A stretch of 64,000 nt of DNA, taken from positions 1 through 64,000 of the forward strand of contig CACPHX010000007.1 of NCBI GenBank assembly GCA_902633975.1, written 5' to 3'. The notes below the pieces were generated by a model, which ran no database searches, was not told where the DNA came from, and was given only the letters and a program-made list of their open reading frames with translations. The stretch is from an uncultured Marinoscillum sp. GTDB lineage: Bacteria; Bacteroidota; Bacteroidia; Cytophagales; MED-G16. Shown here piece after piece: positions 19,415 through 28,237 of this stretch (its first letter is position 1; the number at the start of each line of letters is the position of its first letter). Made by a program: the position numbers and the translations under genes.

Positions 19415-20269
19415 ATGATCGAAAATATTAAACTATTCTTTGAGATAACTAAGTTTAGACTTTCTCTTCTAGTTGCTCTATCATCAGTTTTTGGTTTTTT
19501 TATCTCATCGAGTAAGGTTGATATTAATGATGTGTTTATTCTTTTAGTTGGTGGTTATCTGATAAGCTCTTCCTCTGTAATTAATAACCAAATTTTAGAA
19601 AAAGATTTAGATAAAATGATGAATAGAACAAATAAGAGACCTATTCCAACCGGTAGGATATCTATTTATAAGTCTGTTATAATATCTATTTTTTCTATGA
19701 TTATAGGTTTATTTTTGATTTCCTTTTATTTAAATATTTATTCTGCGCTTTTATCATTTATATCATTAATTCTTTATTCATTTGTTTACACACCTATGAA
19801 AAAGATTGGTCCAATCGCTGTTTTTATTGGGGCAATCCCAGGTGCACTTCCACCTCTCATAGGTTGGGTAGCCTCAACTGGTCAGGTAACTTTAGAAGCA
19901 ATAATAATTTTTAGTATTCAATTCATCTGGCAATTCCCTCACTTTTGGGCTATAGCTTGGATGTATGATGATGACTACAAAAAAGTTGGATTTAAACTTT
20001 TACCAAATAATGGAGAAAAAAATTTAAAGACAGCTGTAAATATCATGATATATACACTATTTCTAATTCCTTTAGGTCTTCTCCCAACAATTTTTGGAAT
20101 TACGGGTATAATATCTGGAGCAGTTGCAGTATTTCTTGCAATCATTTTTTTAGCTCAAACTTTTAAGCTTATCAATGATTATTCTAGGGAGTCTGCAGTT
20201 AAGGTAATGTTTAGTTCATTTATTTATTTACCTATTGTTCAAATAAGTTATGTTTTAGATAAAATTTAA
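19415..20269 (+). CDS. ctaB: Protoheme IX farnesyltransferase (heme O synthase)
   Basis: UbiA-family prenyltransferase that adds farnesyl to heme B, the step before CtaA. The prenyl diphosphate site NNQILEKDLDKMMNRTNKRP and a later YDDDYKKVGFKLLP motif are typical of CtaB/CyoE. Eight or nine membrane helices, 284 residues from ATG 19415. An in-frame ATG at 19373 would add 14 residues; I prefer 19415 because MIENIKLFFEITKFR resembles known starts and a -7 element sits before it. Confidence 0.93.
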   Translation: MIENIKLFFEITKFRLSLLVALSSVFGFFISSSKVDINDVFILLVGGYLISSSSVINNQILEKDLDKMMNRTNKRPIPTGRISIYKSVIISIFSMIIGLFLISFYLNIYSALLSFISLILYSFVYTPMKKIGPIAVFIGAIPGALPPLIGWVASTGQVTLEAIIIFSIQFIWQFPHFWAIAWMYDDDYKKVGFKLLPNNGEKNLKTAVNIMIYTLFLIPLGLLPTIFGITGIISGAVAVFLAIIFLAQTFKLINDYSRESAVKVMFSSFIYLPIVQISYVLDKI

Positions 20270-20275
20270 ATTTTT

Positions 20276-20845
20276 ATGAAAGAAAATTCAGTACCTAAAA
20301 TATTAAGAATGAATCCAAAAATTTTCTTAATATGGATATTTATGATATCAATATCAATGATATTTGTATCATTAATTAGTGCTTATATTGTAAAAAAAGG
20401 AGAGCCAGGTGGATTTAATGTCGATCTTCCTTCAATGTTTTACTATTCCACAATTGTGGTAATCCTAAGCAGTATTTTTAAGCAGCTTTCATATTTTAGT
20501 ACCAAAAAAGACGATTTTAAAAACCAAAAATTATATCTATTAGGAAGCTTTGTTACTGGTGCGTTATTTCTTCTATTTCAGTATTACGGTTGGGTTCAGT
20601 TAGTTGAGGGTGGAGTATTTTTTGTTGGACATCCCGATGGTTCCTTCATATATATTTTAAGTGGAGTGCATGCATTTCACCTCATCTCCGGTCTTATTTT
20701 CATATTATATATATACAATTCAGCAATAAAGTTAAATGTACACTCTAAAAACTTACTGAGTATTGAGATGTCAACAACATATTGGCATTTTCTTGCCGGA
20801 ATGTGGGTTTATTTATTTATTACTTTGTATTTTTATAATATATAA
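20276..20845 (+). CDS. Cytochrome c oxidase subunit III-like protein (short)
   Basis: 189 residues, about five membrane helices, of the heme-copper oxidase subunit III family. The C-terminal half has the family pattern GVHAFHLISGLIF and TTYWHFLAGMWVYLFITLYF. It is shorter than the next gene and lacks the first two helices of full-length subunit III. Two adjacent subunit III genes in this order are common in flavobacterial cox clusters. Just 2 bases separate it from the larger coxC. Confidence 0.88.
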   Translation: MKENSVPKILRMNPKIFLIWIFMISISMIFVSLISAYIVKKGEPGGFNVDLPSMFYYSTIVVILSSIFKQLSYFSTKKDDFKNQKLYLLGSFVTGALFLLFQYYGWVQLVEGGVFFVGHPDGSFIYILSGVHAFHLISGLIFILYIYNSAIKLNVHSKNLLSIEMSTTYWHFLAGMWVYLFITLYFYNI

Positions 20846-20847
20846 AA

Positions 20848-21594
20848 ATGGCAAACCAAGCTACTTTATCTTCTTCAAATAAGGACCTTTGGGCAGGAGG
20901 AACTGAACCATTTAAGGCAAGTTATGGAAAACTTATGATGTGGTTCTTTCTCATATCAGACGCTTTTACATTTTCTGCTTTTTTAATTGCTTACGGAGTT
21001 ATTAGATTTAGACATCCAGGGTACGAGGGTTCACTATCTGATTTTTCTTTCTCTCAATCCTACTGGCCTGTGCCAGAAAAAGTTTTTGAAGCATTTCCTT
21101 TCTTTCATGGGGTAGAGTTACCTCTAGTATTTGTTGGATTAATGACATTTATTTTAATTCTTAGCAGTGTAACAATGGTGCTCGCTGTTGAGGCAGGCCA
21201 TAGAATGGATAGACAGGCAGTTGAGAAGTGGATGATATGGACAATTTTTGGTGGACTAGTTTTCTTAGGTTGCCAAGCTTGGGAATGGTCTCACTTTATT
21301 CATGGGACTGATGCTGGTTCAAAACTTCTTGATGGAAGTATGATTTATGGTGCAAACCTTCAATTAAATCAATACGGACCTCCTGATTTTGCTGCTTTTT
21401 TCTTTTTTATTACTGGTTTTCACGGCTTTCATGTATTCAGTGGTGTTGCATTAAACTTCTTAATATTTTATCAAGCCACAGTTGGTATACTTGAGAGAAG
21501 AGGTCACTATGAAATGGTTGAGAAAGTTGGCCTCTATTGGCATTTTGTTGACCTAGTATGGGTTTTTGTTTTTACATTTTTTTATTTAGTTTAA
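20848..21594 (+). CDS. coxC: Cytochrome c oxidase subunit III
   Basis: 248 residues with about seven hydrophobic segments. Family features include the conserved TGFHGFHVFSGVALN and GLYWHFVDLVWVFVFTFFYLV at the C-terminus, and WEWSHFIHG in the middle. It contributes to the stability and proton uptake of the aa3 oxidase. Preceded by a shorter subunit III paralog and followed 4 bases later by the subunit IV gene. Confidence 0.94.
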   Translation: MANQATLSSSNKDLWAGGTEPFKASYGKLMMWFFLISDAFTFSAFLIAYGVIRFRHPGYEGSLSDFSFSQSYWPVPEKVFEAFPFFHGVELPLVFVGLMTFILILSSVTMVLAVEAGHRMDRQAVEKWMIWTIFGGLVFLGCQAWEWSHFIHGTDAGSKLLDGSMIYGANLQLNQYGPPDFAAFFFFITGFHGFHVFSGVALNFLIFYQATVGILERRGHYEMVEKVGLYWHFVDLVWVFVFTFFYLV

Positions 21595-21598
21595 GGAT

Positions 21599-21934
21599 AT
21601 GATTGAACCAGAAATTTCTACAATAAAACCGGAGCCAGCTGATAAATCAAAAATATGGAAGATTTGGAAAGTGGCAATTATACTTGGTTTAGTCACGGCA
21701 GCAGAATTTTATGTTGCTCTTCAGTTCCCTGAATCTTGGAAAAGCTTTAAGATCTTTTTATTTATTGGTATGACATTTGTAAAGGCAGGATATATAGTTG
21801 CAGAGTTTATGCACCTAGCTCATGAACAAAAATCCTTAATGTGGACCATTTTAATTCCAACAGTATTCGTTGTTTGGTTATTAGGTGCCTTGTTTATACA
21901 AGCTGATGCTATATACCAAGCTATTTACTTTTAA
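21599..21934 (+). CDS. Cytochrome c oxidase subunit IV (COX4_pro-like)
   Basis: 111 residues with three membrane helices and a short polar N-terminus. The middle helix pair has FVKAGYIVAEFMHLAHEQKSL, a pattern seen in bacterial cytochrome oxidase subunit IV (CtaF/CyoD superfamily). Position directly after subunit III supports this. Its stop overlaps the ATG of the next gene (TAATG), so translation is coupled. Confidence 0.88.
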   Translation: MIEPEISTIKPEPADKSKIWKIWKVAIILGLVTAAEFYVALQFPESWKSFKIFLFIGMTFVKAGYIVAEFMHLAHEQKSLMWTILIPTVFVVWLLGALFIQADAIYQAIYF

Positions 21935-22422
21935 TGGTTAACCTAAAAAAGGTTTTTATTCTTTCATTTTCCATCCTTCTACCAGTAATTATCTATTTTT
22001 TTTTAAGGTTCTTTGGAAATAATACATACGAGGTATCAGAAGTAAGATATGATTGTTACAAAACATTGTCAAGTTTTAATTTTCGAGATAAAGAAAAGAA
22101 TGATAATGTTTTTCTTGTTGATGTGAGATATAAACTTAAAAATCCTCTAGTTGATAATCTACTAAATAAATTATATTCAAATAAGAATATTGAAATTATA
22201 ACATTATCATCTACCGCTCGTAATTTAGAGTGGAAAGTAATCGAGACAAATTTTTTTGATATAAGTGAAGGGAAAAAATGTTTTGATACCGATAATGGTG
22301 ATGATCACGTCTTACTTCTTGATAAAGAACTAATGGTAAGAGGTATTTATGACCTAAACGATCTCGATGAATACGATAGATTAAATGTTGAGATTGATAT
22401 AATTAATAGGTATGAAAGATAA
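21934..22422 (+). CDS. SCO-like protein lacking the copper-binding CxxxC (degenerate)
   Basis: 162 residues with one N-terminal membrane helix (about 7-27) and a periplasmic domain. The C-terminus VLLLDKELMVRGIYDLNDLDEYDRL closely follows the end of SCO1/SenC proteins (LVDKxGxIRGxYDGTDxEEVDRL). The gene sits where flavobacterial cox clusters carry sco. The CxxxC copper site is absent; only two cysteines are seen (in DCYKTL and KKCFD), and the length is below the usual 200 or more. I infer a reduced SCO homolog that cannot bind copper in the usual way. An unrelated thioredoxin-fold protein is the alternative. Confidence 0.55.
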   Translation: MVNLKKVFILSFSILLPVIIYFFLRFFGNNTYEVSEVRYDCYKTLSSFNFRDKEKNDNVFLVDVRYKLKNPLVDNLLNKLYSNKNIEIITLSSTARNLEWKVIETNFFDISEGKKCFDTDNGDDHVLLLDKELMVRGIYDLNDLDEYDRLNVEIDIINRYER

Positions 22423-22939
22423 ATATTTGAGTGTTAAAGTTATAGTTGCGGTTTCAATACTAATTCCTGTAGCCGTTGCATTTCTACTTTTTATGCCCGG
22501 TAAGATCTCAATTTTTGGAGAGTGGACATATAAACTACCTCACTTTAATGCCGTAATTAATTCTCTCACCTCGTTACTATTGGTCTTATCCTTCTATTTT
22601 ATAAAGTACAAAAAGAATATTGTTCTACATCAAAGACTAAACACTTTAGCTTTTACACTTGGTGCAATTTTTTTACTATCGTATATCATTTATCATTCCT
22701 CAGTTGAAAGCACAAAATATCTGGGTGACTCGAGAAGTATTTATTTCTTCTTCCTAATATCACATATTCTTCTTTCAATAGTTGTTGTGCCTTTCGTTTT
22801 ATTTGCTTTTTATTACTCTTTGACAAATAAAATTGATAAACACAAAAAGGTTGTTAAATACACATTTCCAATTTGGTTGTATGTATCAGTTTCTGGTGTA
22901 ATAGTTTATTTTATGATAAGTCCTTTTTATCAATTCTAA
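22412..22939 (+). CDS. DUF420 membrane protein, CtaM-like oxidase assembly factor
   Basis: 175 residues, five membrane helices. DUF420 features are PHFNAVINSLTSLLL after the first helix, a histidine in HQRLNTLAF, and SHILLSIVVVPFVL, with HKKVVKYTFPIWLYVSVSGVIVY at the end. The family includes staphylococcal CtaM, needed for maturation of aa3-type oxidase. It overlaps the SCO-like gene by 11 bases and the next gene by one base, so the three are probably translated together. Confidence 0.85.
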   Translation: MKDKYLSVKVIVAVSILIPVAVAFLLFMPGKISIFGEWTYKLPHFNAVINSLTSLLLVLSFYFIKYKKNIVLHQRLNTLAFTLGAIFLLSYIIYHSSVESTKYLGDSRSIYFFFLISHILLSIVVVPFVLFAFYYSLTNKIDKHKKVVKYTFPIWLYVSVSGVIVYFMISPFYQF

Positions 22940-23220
22940 TGAAAAAAATATTTTCAATCATTATCTTATTCATATTCTCTACACATGAGACTATTTCTCA
23001 AGGCTGTTCAATGTGTAGAGGTATTGTTGAAAGTGATGCTAATTCTGGTGGTACTGGAATATCATCTAGTATAAATTCTGGGATTGTGTATTTATTTACC
23101 TCTACTTATGTTCTAATAATTATAGGTGCAGTTTTCTGGTATTATAGGAGTAGGAGTTATGTCAAAGACCAGGAAAGCAAAAGGAAGATAAAGAAAAGGG
23201 TTGCTTCTTTAGTTGATTGA
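22939..23220 (+). CDS. Small membrane protein with CSMCR motif
   Basis: 93 residues from the ATG at 22939, which overlaps the previous stop (TAATG). A signal peptide (about 1-20) is followed by QGCSMCRGIVE, a short Gly/Ser-rich stretch, one membrane helix (about 48-68) and a basic tail. Proteins with this layout follow DUF420 in other flavobacterial cox clusters, as far as I recall, but their function is unknown to me. The exported CxxC pair could bind metal or react with thiols; that is inference. Confidence 0.75.
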   Translation: MKKIFSIIILFIFSTHETISQGCSMCRGIVESDANSGGTGISSSINSGIVYLFTSTYVLIIIGAVFWYYRSRSYVKDQESKRKIKKRVASLVD

Positions 23221-23223
23221 TTA

Positions 23224-23967
23224 CTATTTAATCTTTTTCATTAATTTATTTGAAAACACAAACTCATTCAACTGTTTAATATTTGTTTTTAATATTTTCT
23301 TATTATTTCCTTCCCAAAGCTTTTTTCCCTCGTGTAAGAACATAATATATTCTCCTATTTCTACAACTGAGTTCATATCATGAGTTACTACAATAGTTGT
23401 AGTGTTTAGTTTTTGAGTAAGTTCTAAAATTAAATCATCAATTTTAATTGCAGTCAGTGGATCTAGACCCGAGTTAGGTTCATCACAGAATAGATATTTT
23501 GAATCATTTACAATAGCTCTTGCAATGCCAACTCTCTTCTTCATTCCTCCACTTAACTCAGAAGGCATTTTTTGATTTACTTTATTTAACCCTACTAATT
23601 CTAAGCAATGATTTACTTTTTCTAACTTTTCTTTTTCTGGTGTATCGGTTAGAATATCTAAAGGAAATTTAACGTTTTCCTCAACATTTTTTGAATCGAA
23701 TAAAGCACTTCCTTGGAATAGCATTCCAATTTCTCTTCTTATCTCAGTCGTGAGCTTTTTATTTGCTCTTGAAAAGTCTCTACCATCAAACAAAACACTT
23801 CCTACATCTGGTTCAAGAAGACCAACAAGACATTTAAGAAGAACACTTTTTCCAGTGCCACTTGCTCCGATAATTAAGTTTGTTCTACCTTTCTCAAATT
23901 TTCCAGAGACATCAAAAAGAACCTGTTTATCCTTAAATGACTTTGATATATTTTTAATTTCAATCAT
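23224..23967 (-). CDS. ABC transporter ATP-binding protein, MlaF-type
   Basis: ATPase of an MCE/Mla-type phospholipid transport system. 247 residues from the ATG at 23967, with Walker A GASGTGKSV, signature LSGGMKKRVGIARAIV, Walker B YLFCDEPNSGLD and switch histidine VVTHDM. The GGMKKRV signature is typical of MlaF. I reject an upstream start at 24015, which overlaps the permease gene. It overlaps mlaE by 4 bases. Convergent with the end of the cox block, 3 bases apart. Confidence 0.88.
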   Translation of the reverse strand: MIEIKNISKSFKDKQVLFDVSGKFEKGRTNLIIGASGTGKSVLLKCLVGLLEPDVGSVLFDGRDFSRANKKLTTEIRREIGMLFQGSALFDSKNVEENVKFPLDILTDTPEKEKLEKVNHCLELVGLNKVNQKMPSELSGGMKKRVGIARAIVNDSKYLFCDEPNSGLDPLTAIKIDDLILELTQKLNTTTIVVTHDMNSVVEIGEYIMFLHEGKKLWEGNNKKILKTNIKQLNEFVFSNKLMKKIK

Positions 23968-24692
23968 AATAATACCTGAGCTAAGACATAATCTGCTATT
24001 AAAATAGCTATACAACTGTTAGTTACTGCGTTAGTGCTAGACTTACCTACCTCAAGAGCACCACCTGATGTATAATATCCTTGAAAAGATGAAATTGAAG
24101 CTACAATAAAGGCAAATACATATGATTTAACAAGAGCAAAAGGTATATTAAACGGATTGAACTCATATCTTAATCCATATATATACTCTTGACCTGTTAT
24201 TACATCTGTTAAAACTCCAGCCAAATATCCACCTCCAATTGCAAGGGTTGCAGAAATAATTACTAGAATGGGAAACATCAGTAACGAAGCTATGATTTTT
24301 GGAAGCACAAGGTATGAGGAAGAGTTTACACCCATTACTTCAAGTGCATCAATTTGTTCCGTTATTCTCATGGTACCTAATTCACCGGCAATATTTGATC
24401 CAACTTTTCCAGCGAATACTATAGCAATAATTGTAGGAGATAATTCTAATAGTGTCATGTCCCTTACTACCAATGATATTACGTAGTCAGGGATTAGAGG
24501 TCCAACTAAATTAAATGCAGTTTGAATGGTAGTAACCGCACCCATAAAAATCGATACTATTGAAACAATAAAAAGGCTATCGTACCCAATTTTTATACAT
24601 TCATTTATTGTTAGGGAGAAATAGGTTCTAAATTTCTCTCTTCTCTCCAATAGAGAGATCATAAATAGAATATACTTACCAAAATTTTTCAA
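23964..24692 (-). CDS. ABC transporter permease, MlaE-type
   Basis: 242 residues, five or six membrane helices, of the MlaE/TTG2B permease family. Conserved GAVTTIQTAFNLVG, FAGKVGSNIAGELGTMRITEQIDALEVMGVNS-type sequence and FQGYYTSGGALEVGKSSTNAVTNS are visible. The EQIDALEVMG region contacts the ATPase. It pairs with the downstream MlaF-type ATPase. No MlaD (MCE) gene is next to them here, so the substrate-binding part must lie elsewhere. Confidence 0.9.
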   Translation of the reverse strand: MKNFGKYILFMISLLERREKFRTYFSLTINECIKIGYDSLFIVSIVSIFMGAVTTIQTAFNLVGPLIPDYVISLVVRDMTLLELSPTIIAIVFAGKVGSNIAGELGTMRITEQIDALEVMGVNSSSYLVLPKIIASLLMFPILVIISATLAIGGGYLAGVLTDVITGQEYIYGLRYEFNPFNIPFALVKSYVFAFIVASISSFQGYYTSGGALEVGKSSTNAVTNSCIAILIADYVLAQVLL

Positions 24693-24756
24693 CTTATTAA
24701 CTTATTTTTCATTAATATACATACAAATTATTAAATTAAAATGAGAATTTAATCTA

Positions 24757-25464
24757 ATGAAAAAAACAATAGTACTAACAGGTGGCTCAAAGGGAATGGG
24801 TAGATCAACTCTATTAAAATTTGCTGAAAATAATTTTAATATTTTTACCTGCTCAAGAAAAAAAACTGATTTAAAATTAGTTGAGGATGAGATCAAAAAA
24901 GTAAATCCAAATATTGTTTTTAGTTCAATTGAAGCAGATTTATCTCAAAAAGAGGGTTGCAATAAATTTGTTGAATTTGTTAATTCTAACACTAATAATA
25001 TTGATGTATTAGTTAATAATGTAGGGACTTTTGTTCCTGGAGAATTAATGAGTGAAGATGAAAATGCACTAGAATTTATGATTAATACAAACCTTTACTC
25101 TAATTATTGGGTAACAAGAGGTTTTTCCAAAAAATTTATTAATCAGAAGTTTGGTCATATATTTAACATATGTTCTATTGCAAGCAAAGTTGCATATGAA
25201 AATGGAGGTTCATACTGCATTTCTAAATTTGCACTTTATGGTTTTAGTCAGTGCCTCAGAGAAGAATTTAAAAAACTAAATATTAAAGTAACTGCTGTTT
25301 TACCTGGTGCAACTCGTACAGGAAGCTGGGACGGAACTTCCTTACCTGATGAACGTTTTATAAATGTTGATGACGTAGCAAAATCTATTTTCTCTGCATA
25401 TGATACTTCGCCTGGAGCTACAGTTGAAGAAATAGTCATACGTCCACAACTTGGTGACATTTAA
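24757..25464 (+). CDS. Short-chain dehydrogenase/reductase
   Basis: NAD(P)-dependent SDR of 235 residues. Cofactor motif GGSKGMGRS near the N-terminus, NNVGTF in the middle, a catalytic serine in CSIASK and YCISK as the YxxxK active site. The C-terminus lacks a membrane anchor. It is divergent from mlaE and 10 bases upstream of ispG, so it probably shares that transcript. The substrate cannot be told. Confidence 0.88.
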   Translation: MKKTIVLTGGSKGMGRSTLLKFAENNFNIFTCSRKKTDLKLVEDEIKKVNPNIVFSSIEADLSQKEGCNKFVEFVNSNTNNIDVLVNNVGTFVPGELMSEDENALEFMINTNLYSNYWVTRGFSKKFINQKFGHIFNICSIASKVAYENGGSYCISKFALYGFSQCLREEFKKLNIKVTAVLPGATRTGSWDGTSLPDERFINVDDVAKSIFSAYDTSPGATVEEIVIRPQLGDI

Positions 25465-25474
25465 ATAATATACT

Positions 25475-27391
25475 TTGAATAAATTCTTCAATAAAGGTTT
25501 ATTTAGATACAAAAGAAGAAAGTCTCATACTGTAAATATTGGTGATTCTGGAATAGGAGGGAATAATCCAATAAGAATTCAGTCAATGACAACTACTGAC
25601 ACAATGGATACAAAGTCTACCGTTGACCAAACAATAAGAATGGTTAACTCAGGCTGCGAGTTTGTTAGAATTACAGCACCAAGTGTGGGAGCAGCTAAAA
25701 ACTTATCAAATATTAAAAATGAATTGAGAACGCAAGGTTATAATGTTCCTTTAATTGCTGATATTCATTTCACTCCAAAAGCTGCAGAAATTTCAGCTGA
25801 AATTGTGGAAAAGGTTAGAATAAATCCAGGAAATTACTCAGACACAAAAAAGTTCAAGATTATTGAATATGATGATAATACCTATAATGAAGAAATAGAA
25901 AGAATATATGAAAAGGTTTCACCTCTAATTAAAATTTGTAAAAAGAACGGGACCGCAATGAGAATTGGTACAAACCATGGTTCTCTTTCAGATAGAATAT
26001 TAAGTAGATTTGGAGATACACCTAAGGGAATGGTCGAGTCAGCACTAGAATATCTAAGGATATGTGAAGATCATAAATTCTATAATATTGTATTATCTAT
26101 GAAGGCAAGTAATCCACTAGTTATGGTGCATGCCTATAGGTTATTAGTTGAAAGTCTCGAAGATTCAGATTTAAAAAAATATCCAATTCATTTAGGGGTA
26201 ACAGAAGCAGGAGATGGTGAGGACGGTAGGATTAAGTCTGCAATTGGAATTGGATCTTTATTAGATGATGGCATAGGTGATACCGTTAGGGTATCATTAA
26301 CTGAAGAACCTGAATTTGAATCTCCAGTTGCAAGTCTTTTAGTTAATAGATATAAAGAAAGAGATAATCATAAGAAAATTTTTATTCCTAAAGAATTTAG
26401 TTTCTCACCATTTCATTATAAAAAAAGAGAATCAAGAGAGGTTTTAAATATTGGTGGGGACTTTTTACCAGTGGTAATTAGTGATTTGTCAGGAATTAAT
26501 AAAATTGAAGAGAAAGTAATTAATAAACTAGGGATAAAATATAATAATGCTTTAAGTAAATGGGATGTTGAAGATACGTCTCCTGATTATATTTATATAG
26601 GTAAGAATGAAATACAATCTAATATTCTTCAATATAATTTAGTTCTAGACTACGAAAATTGGCTAGTTAATAAAAACGTTAATTCAGCTTATCCATTAAT
26701 TGAAATTTCATCATTGAGAAGCATTAAAGAATTTTCTGATAATTTAAATTTCATAAGGGTATGTACAAATGAGATAGAATTACTTAAGAGCAGTAGCTTA
26801 CCAAATAATGCTGTATTAATTCTTCATTCTAAAAATGATCATTTTATGCCTGATATGAGATCTTTTTTCCTTTCTACATCTTTCAGCCTACCCATTATAA
26901 TAAGTAAAAGCTATGATTTTAGTTATTCCGATAAGTTAATTGTACAATCATCTACAGACCTAGGTGGAATATTTATTCAAGGCATGGGCGATGGTATATT
27001 TTTAAGATCTAGTAAAAAATCAGATATAAATTATAATAGACTTAATTTTCTTAGCTTTAAAATTTTACAGGCTGCTCGTGTAAGAGTTACATCAACCGAT
27101 TTTATATCGTGTCCATCTTGTGGAAGGACATTATTTGATCTACAAAAAACAACAGCTATGATAAGAGAAAAGACGGATCATCTTAAAGGATTAAAAATAG
27201 GGATAATGGGATGTATTGTTAATGGTCCTGGAGAAATGGCAGATGCAGATTATGGTTATGTGGGTTCAGGTAAAGATAAAATCACTTTATATCGAGGACA
27301 AGAAGTCGTTAAGCGTGCAATAAATTATGAAGATGGTGTTAATGAGCTCATTGAACTAATAAAAGATGATGGCAATTGGATTGACCCTTAA
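25475..27391 (+). CDS. ispG: 4-hydroxy-3-methylbut-2-enyl diphosphate synthase IspG, long form
   Basis: [4Fe-4S] enzyme of the MEP isoprenoid pathway. 638 residues, the three-domain form with a large insertion (about 275-530) between the TIM barrel and the Fe-S domain, as in Bacteroidota, Chlamydiae and plants. The barrel has NPIRIQSMTTTDTMDTK and VPLIADIHFTPKAA; the C-terminal domain has cysteine motifs CPSCGRT and MGCIVNGPGE. The start appears to be TTG at 25475: no ATG occurs in frame before residue 38, and family proteins begin about a dozen residues before the RYKRR region. Confidence 0.95.
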   Translation: MNKFFNKGLFRYKRRKSHTVNIGDSGIGGNNPIRIQSMTTTDTMDTKSTVDQTIRMVNSGCEFVRITAPSVGAAKNLSNIKNELRTQGYNVPLIADIHFTPKAAEISAEIVEKVRINPGNYSDTKKFKIIEYDDNTYNEEIERIYEKVSPLIKICKKNGTAMRIGTNHGSLSDRILSRFGDTPKGMVESALEYLRICEDHKFYNIVLSMKASNPLVMVHAYRLLVESLEDSDLKKYPIHLGVTEAGDGEDGRIKSAIGIGSLLDDGIGDTVRVSLTEEPEFESPVASLLVNRYKERDNHKKIFIPKEFSFSPFHYKKRESREVLNIGGDFLPVVISDLSGINKIEEKVINKLGIKYNNALSKWDVEDTSPDYIYIGKNEIQSNILQYNLVLDYENWLVNKNVNSAYPLIEISSLRSIKEFSDNLNFIRVCTNEIELLKSSSLPNNAVLILHSKNDHFMPDMRSFFLSTSFSLPIIISKSYDFSYSDKLIVQSSTDLGGIFIQGMGDGIFLRSSKKSDINYNRLNFLSFKILQAARVRVTSTDFISCPSCGRTLFDLQKTTAMIREKTDHLKGLKIGIMGCIVNGPGEMADADYGYVGSGKDKITLYRGQEVVKRAINYEDGVNELIELIKDDGNWIDP

Positions 27392-27400
27392 AATAAAAAT

Positions 27401-27592
27401 ATGAAAAAAAGGCAAAAAAAAATATCGTATTACTTTGATTTTTCTGAGGTTTTAAATTATTTCTTCAGAAAAAATGATCCTAACAAAAAGTCTAACTTCA
27501 GCTTAAAAGCTATGCACACAGTAAATAAGCTATCTATTTTAATGTTTTTAATTGGAGTTATGGTAGTTATTGTAAGGCGTATTTTTTCATGA
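27401..27592 (+). CDS. DUF6728 family small membrane protein
   Basis: 63 residues: a basic N-terminus, a polar middle with FFRKNDPNKKSNFSLKAMH, and one membrane helix (about 43-61) ending in basic residues. The pattern matches the flavobacterial DUF6728 family as I recall it; function unknown. It starts 9 bases after ispG and overlaps the next gene by 4 bases. Confidence 0.75.
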   Translation: MKKRQKKISYYFDFSEVLNYFFRKNDPNKKSNFSLKAMHTVNKLSILMFLIGVMVVIVRRIFS

Positions 27593-28233
27593 CAAGAAGT
27601 TTTTTTTTAATAGTCATTTTTCTTGCACTTTCTTGTCAAATCAATGAAAAAAGTGAAGAAAGATACAACTATCTTGCCCTTGGAGATTCATATACAATAG
27701 CAGAGTCATTAAATCTTATTGACTCTTATCCTCACCAATTAAAAAATCAATTAAAAAAAATCGATAGTGTTAATATAATAGCAAAAACTGGATGGACAAC
27801 TGGGGAGTTAATTGACACTTTAAAATCTTTAAATATCAATAATAAATATGACTATGTTTCTTTACTAATTGGTGTTAATAATCAGTATAGAGAATATGAT
27901 ATATCCATTTTTGAAAAGGAATTTGAGTATCTTCTAAATTTAGCAATTCAGTATGCAAATGATAGAAGTAAAGTTTTTGTGATATCGATTCCTGACTACG
28001 GCGTTACACCTTTTGGTTTTAAAAATAGAGATAAAATTTATAAAGAGATTGATCAGTATAATTTGATAAAAAGAAAGATTGTTGAAAAATATAATATAAG
28101 GTTTTATGATGTAACCGATATTTCAAGAGAAGCAAAAGAAAAAAAAAATTTAATAGCTGAAGATAGTTTACATCCTTCAAGAGAGATGTATTCTTTGTGG
28201 GTAGATAGGATATTGAATGATTTTGATATATAA
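27589..28233 (+). CDS. SGNH/GDSL-family hydrolase lipoprotein
   Basis: 214 residues. N-terminal lipoprotein signal with lipobox LSC (about residue 16). SGNH blocks: GDSYT with the catalytic serine, GWTTGEL, GVNNQY, and DSLHPS with the catalytic Asp and His near the C-terminus. Probably an esterase or lipase-like enzyme in the periplasm or outer membrane. It overlaps the DUF6728 gene and converges on leuS with a 4-base gap. Confidence 0.85.
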   Translation: MTRSFFLIVIFLALSCQINEKSEERYNYLALGDSYTIAESLNLIDSYPHQLKNQLKKIDSVNIIAKTGWTTGELIDTLKSLNINNKYDYVSLLIGVNNQYREYDISIFEKEFEYLLNLAIQYANDRSKVFVISIPDYGVTPFGFKNRDKIYKEIDQYNLIKRKIVEKYNIRFYDVTDISREAKEKKNLIAEDSLHPSREMYSLWVDRILNDFDI

Positions 28234-28237
28234 ATAA

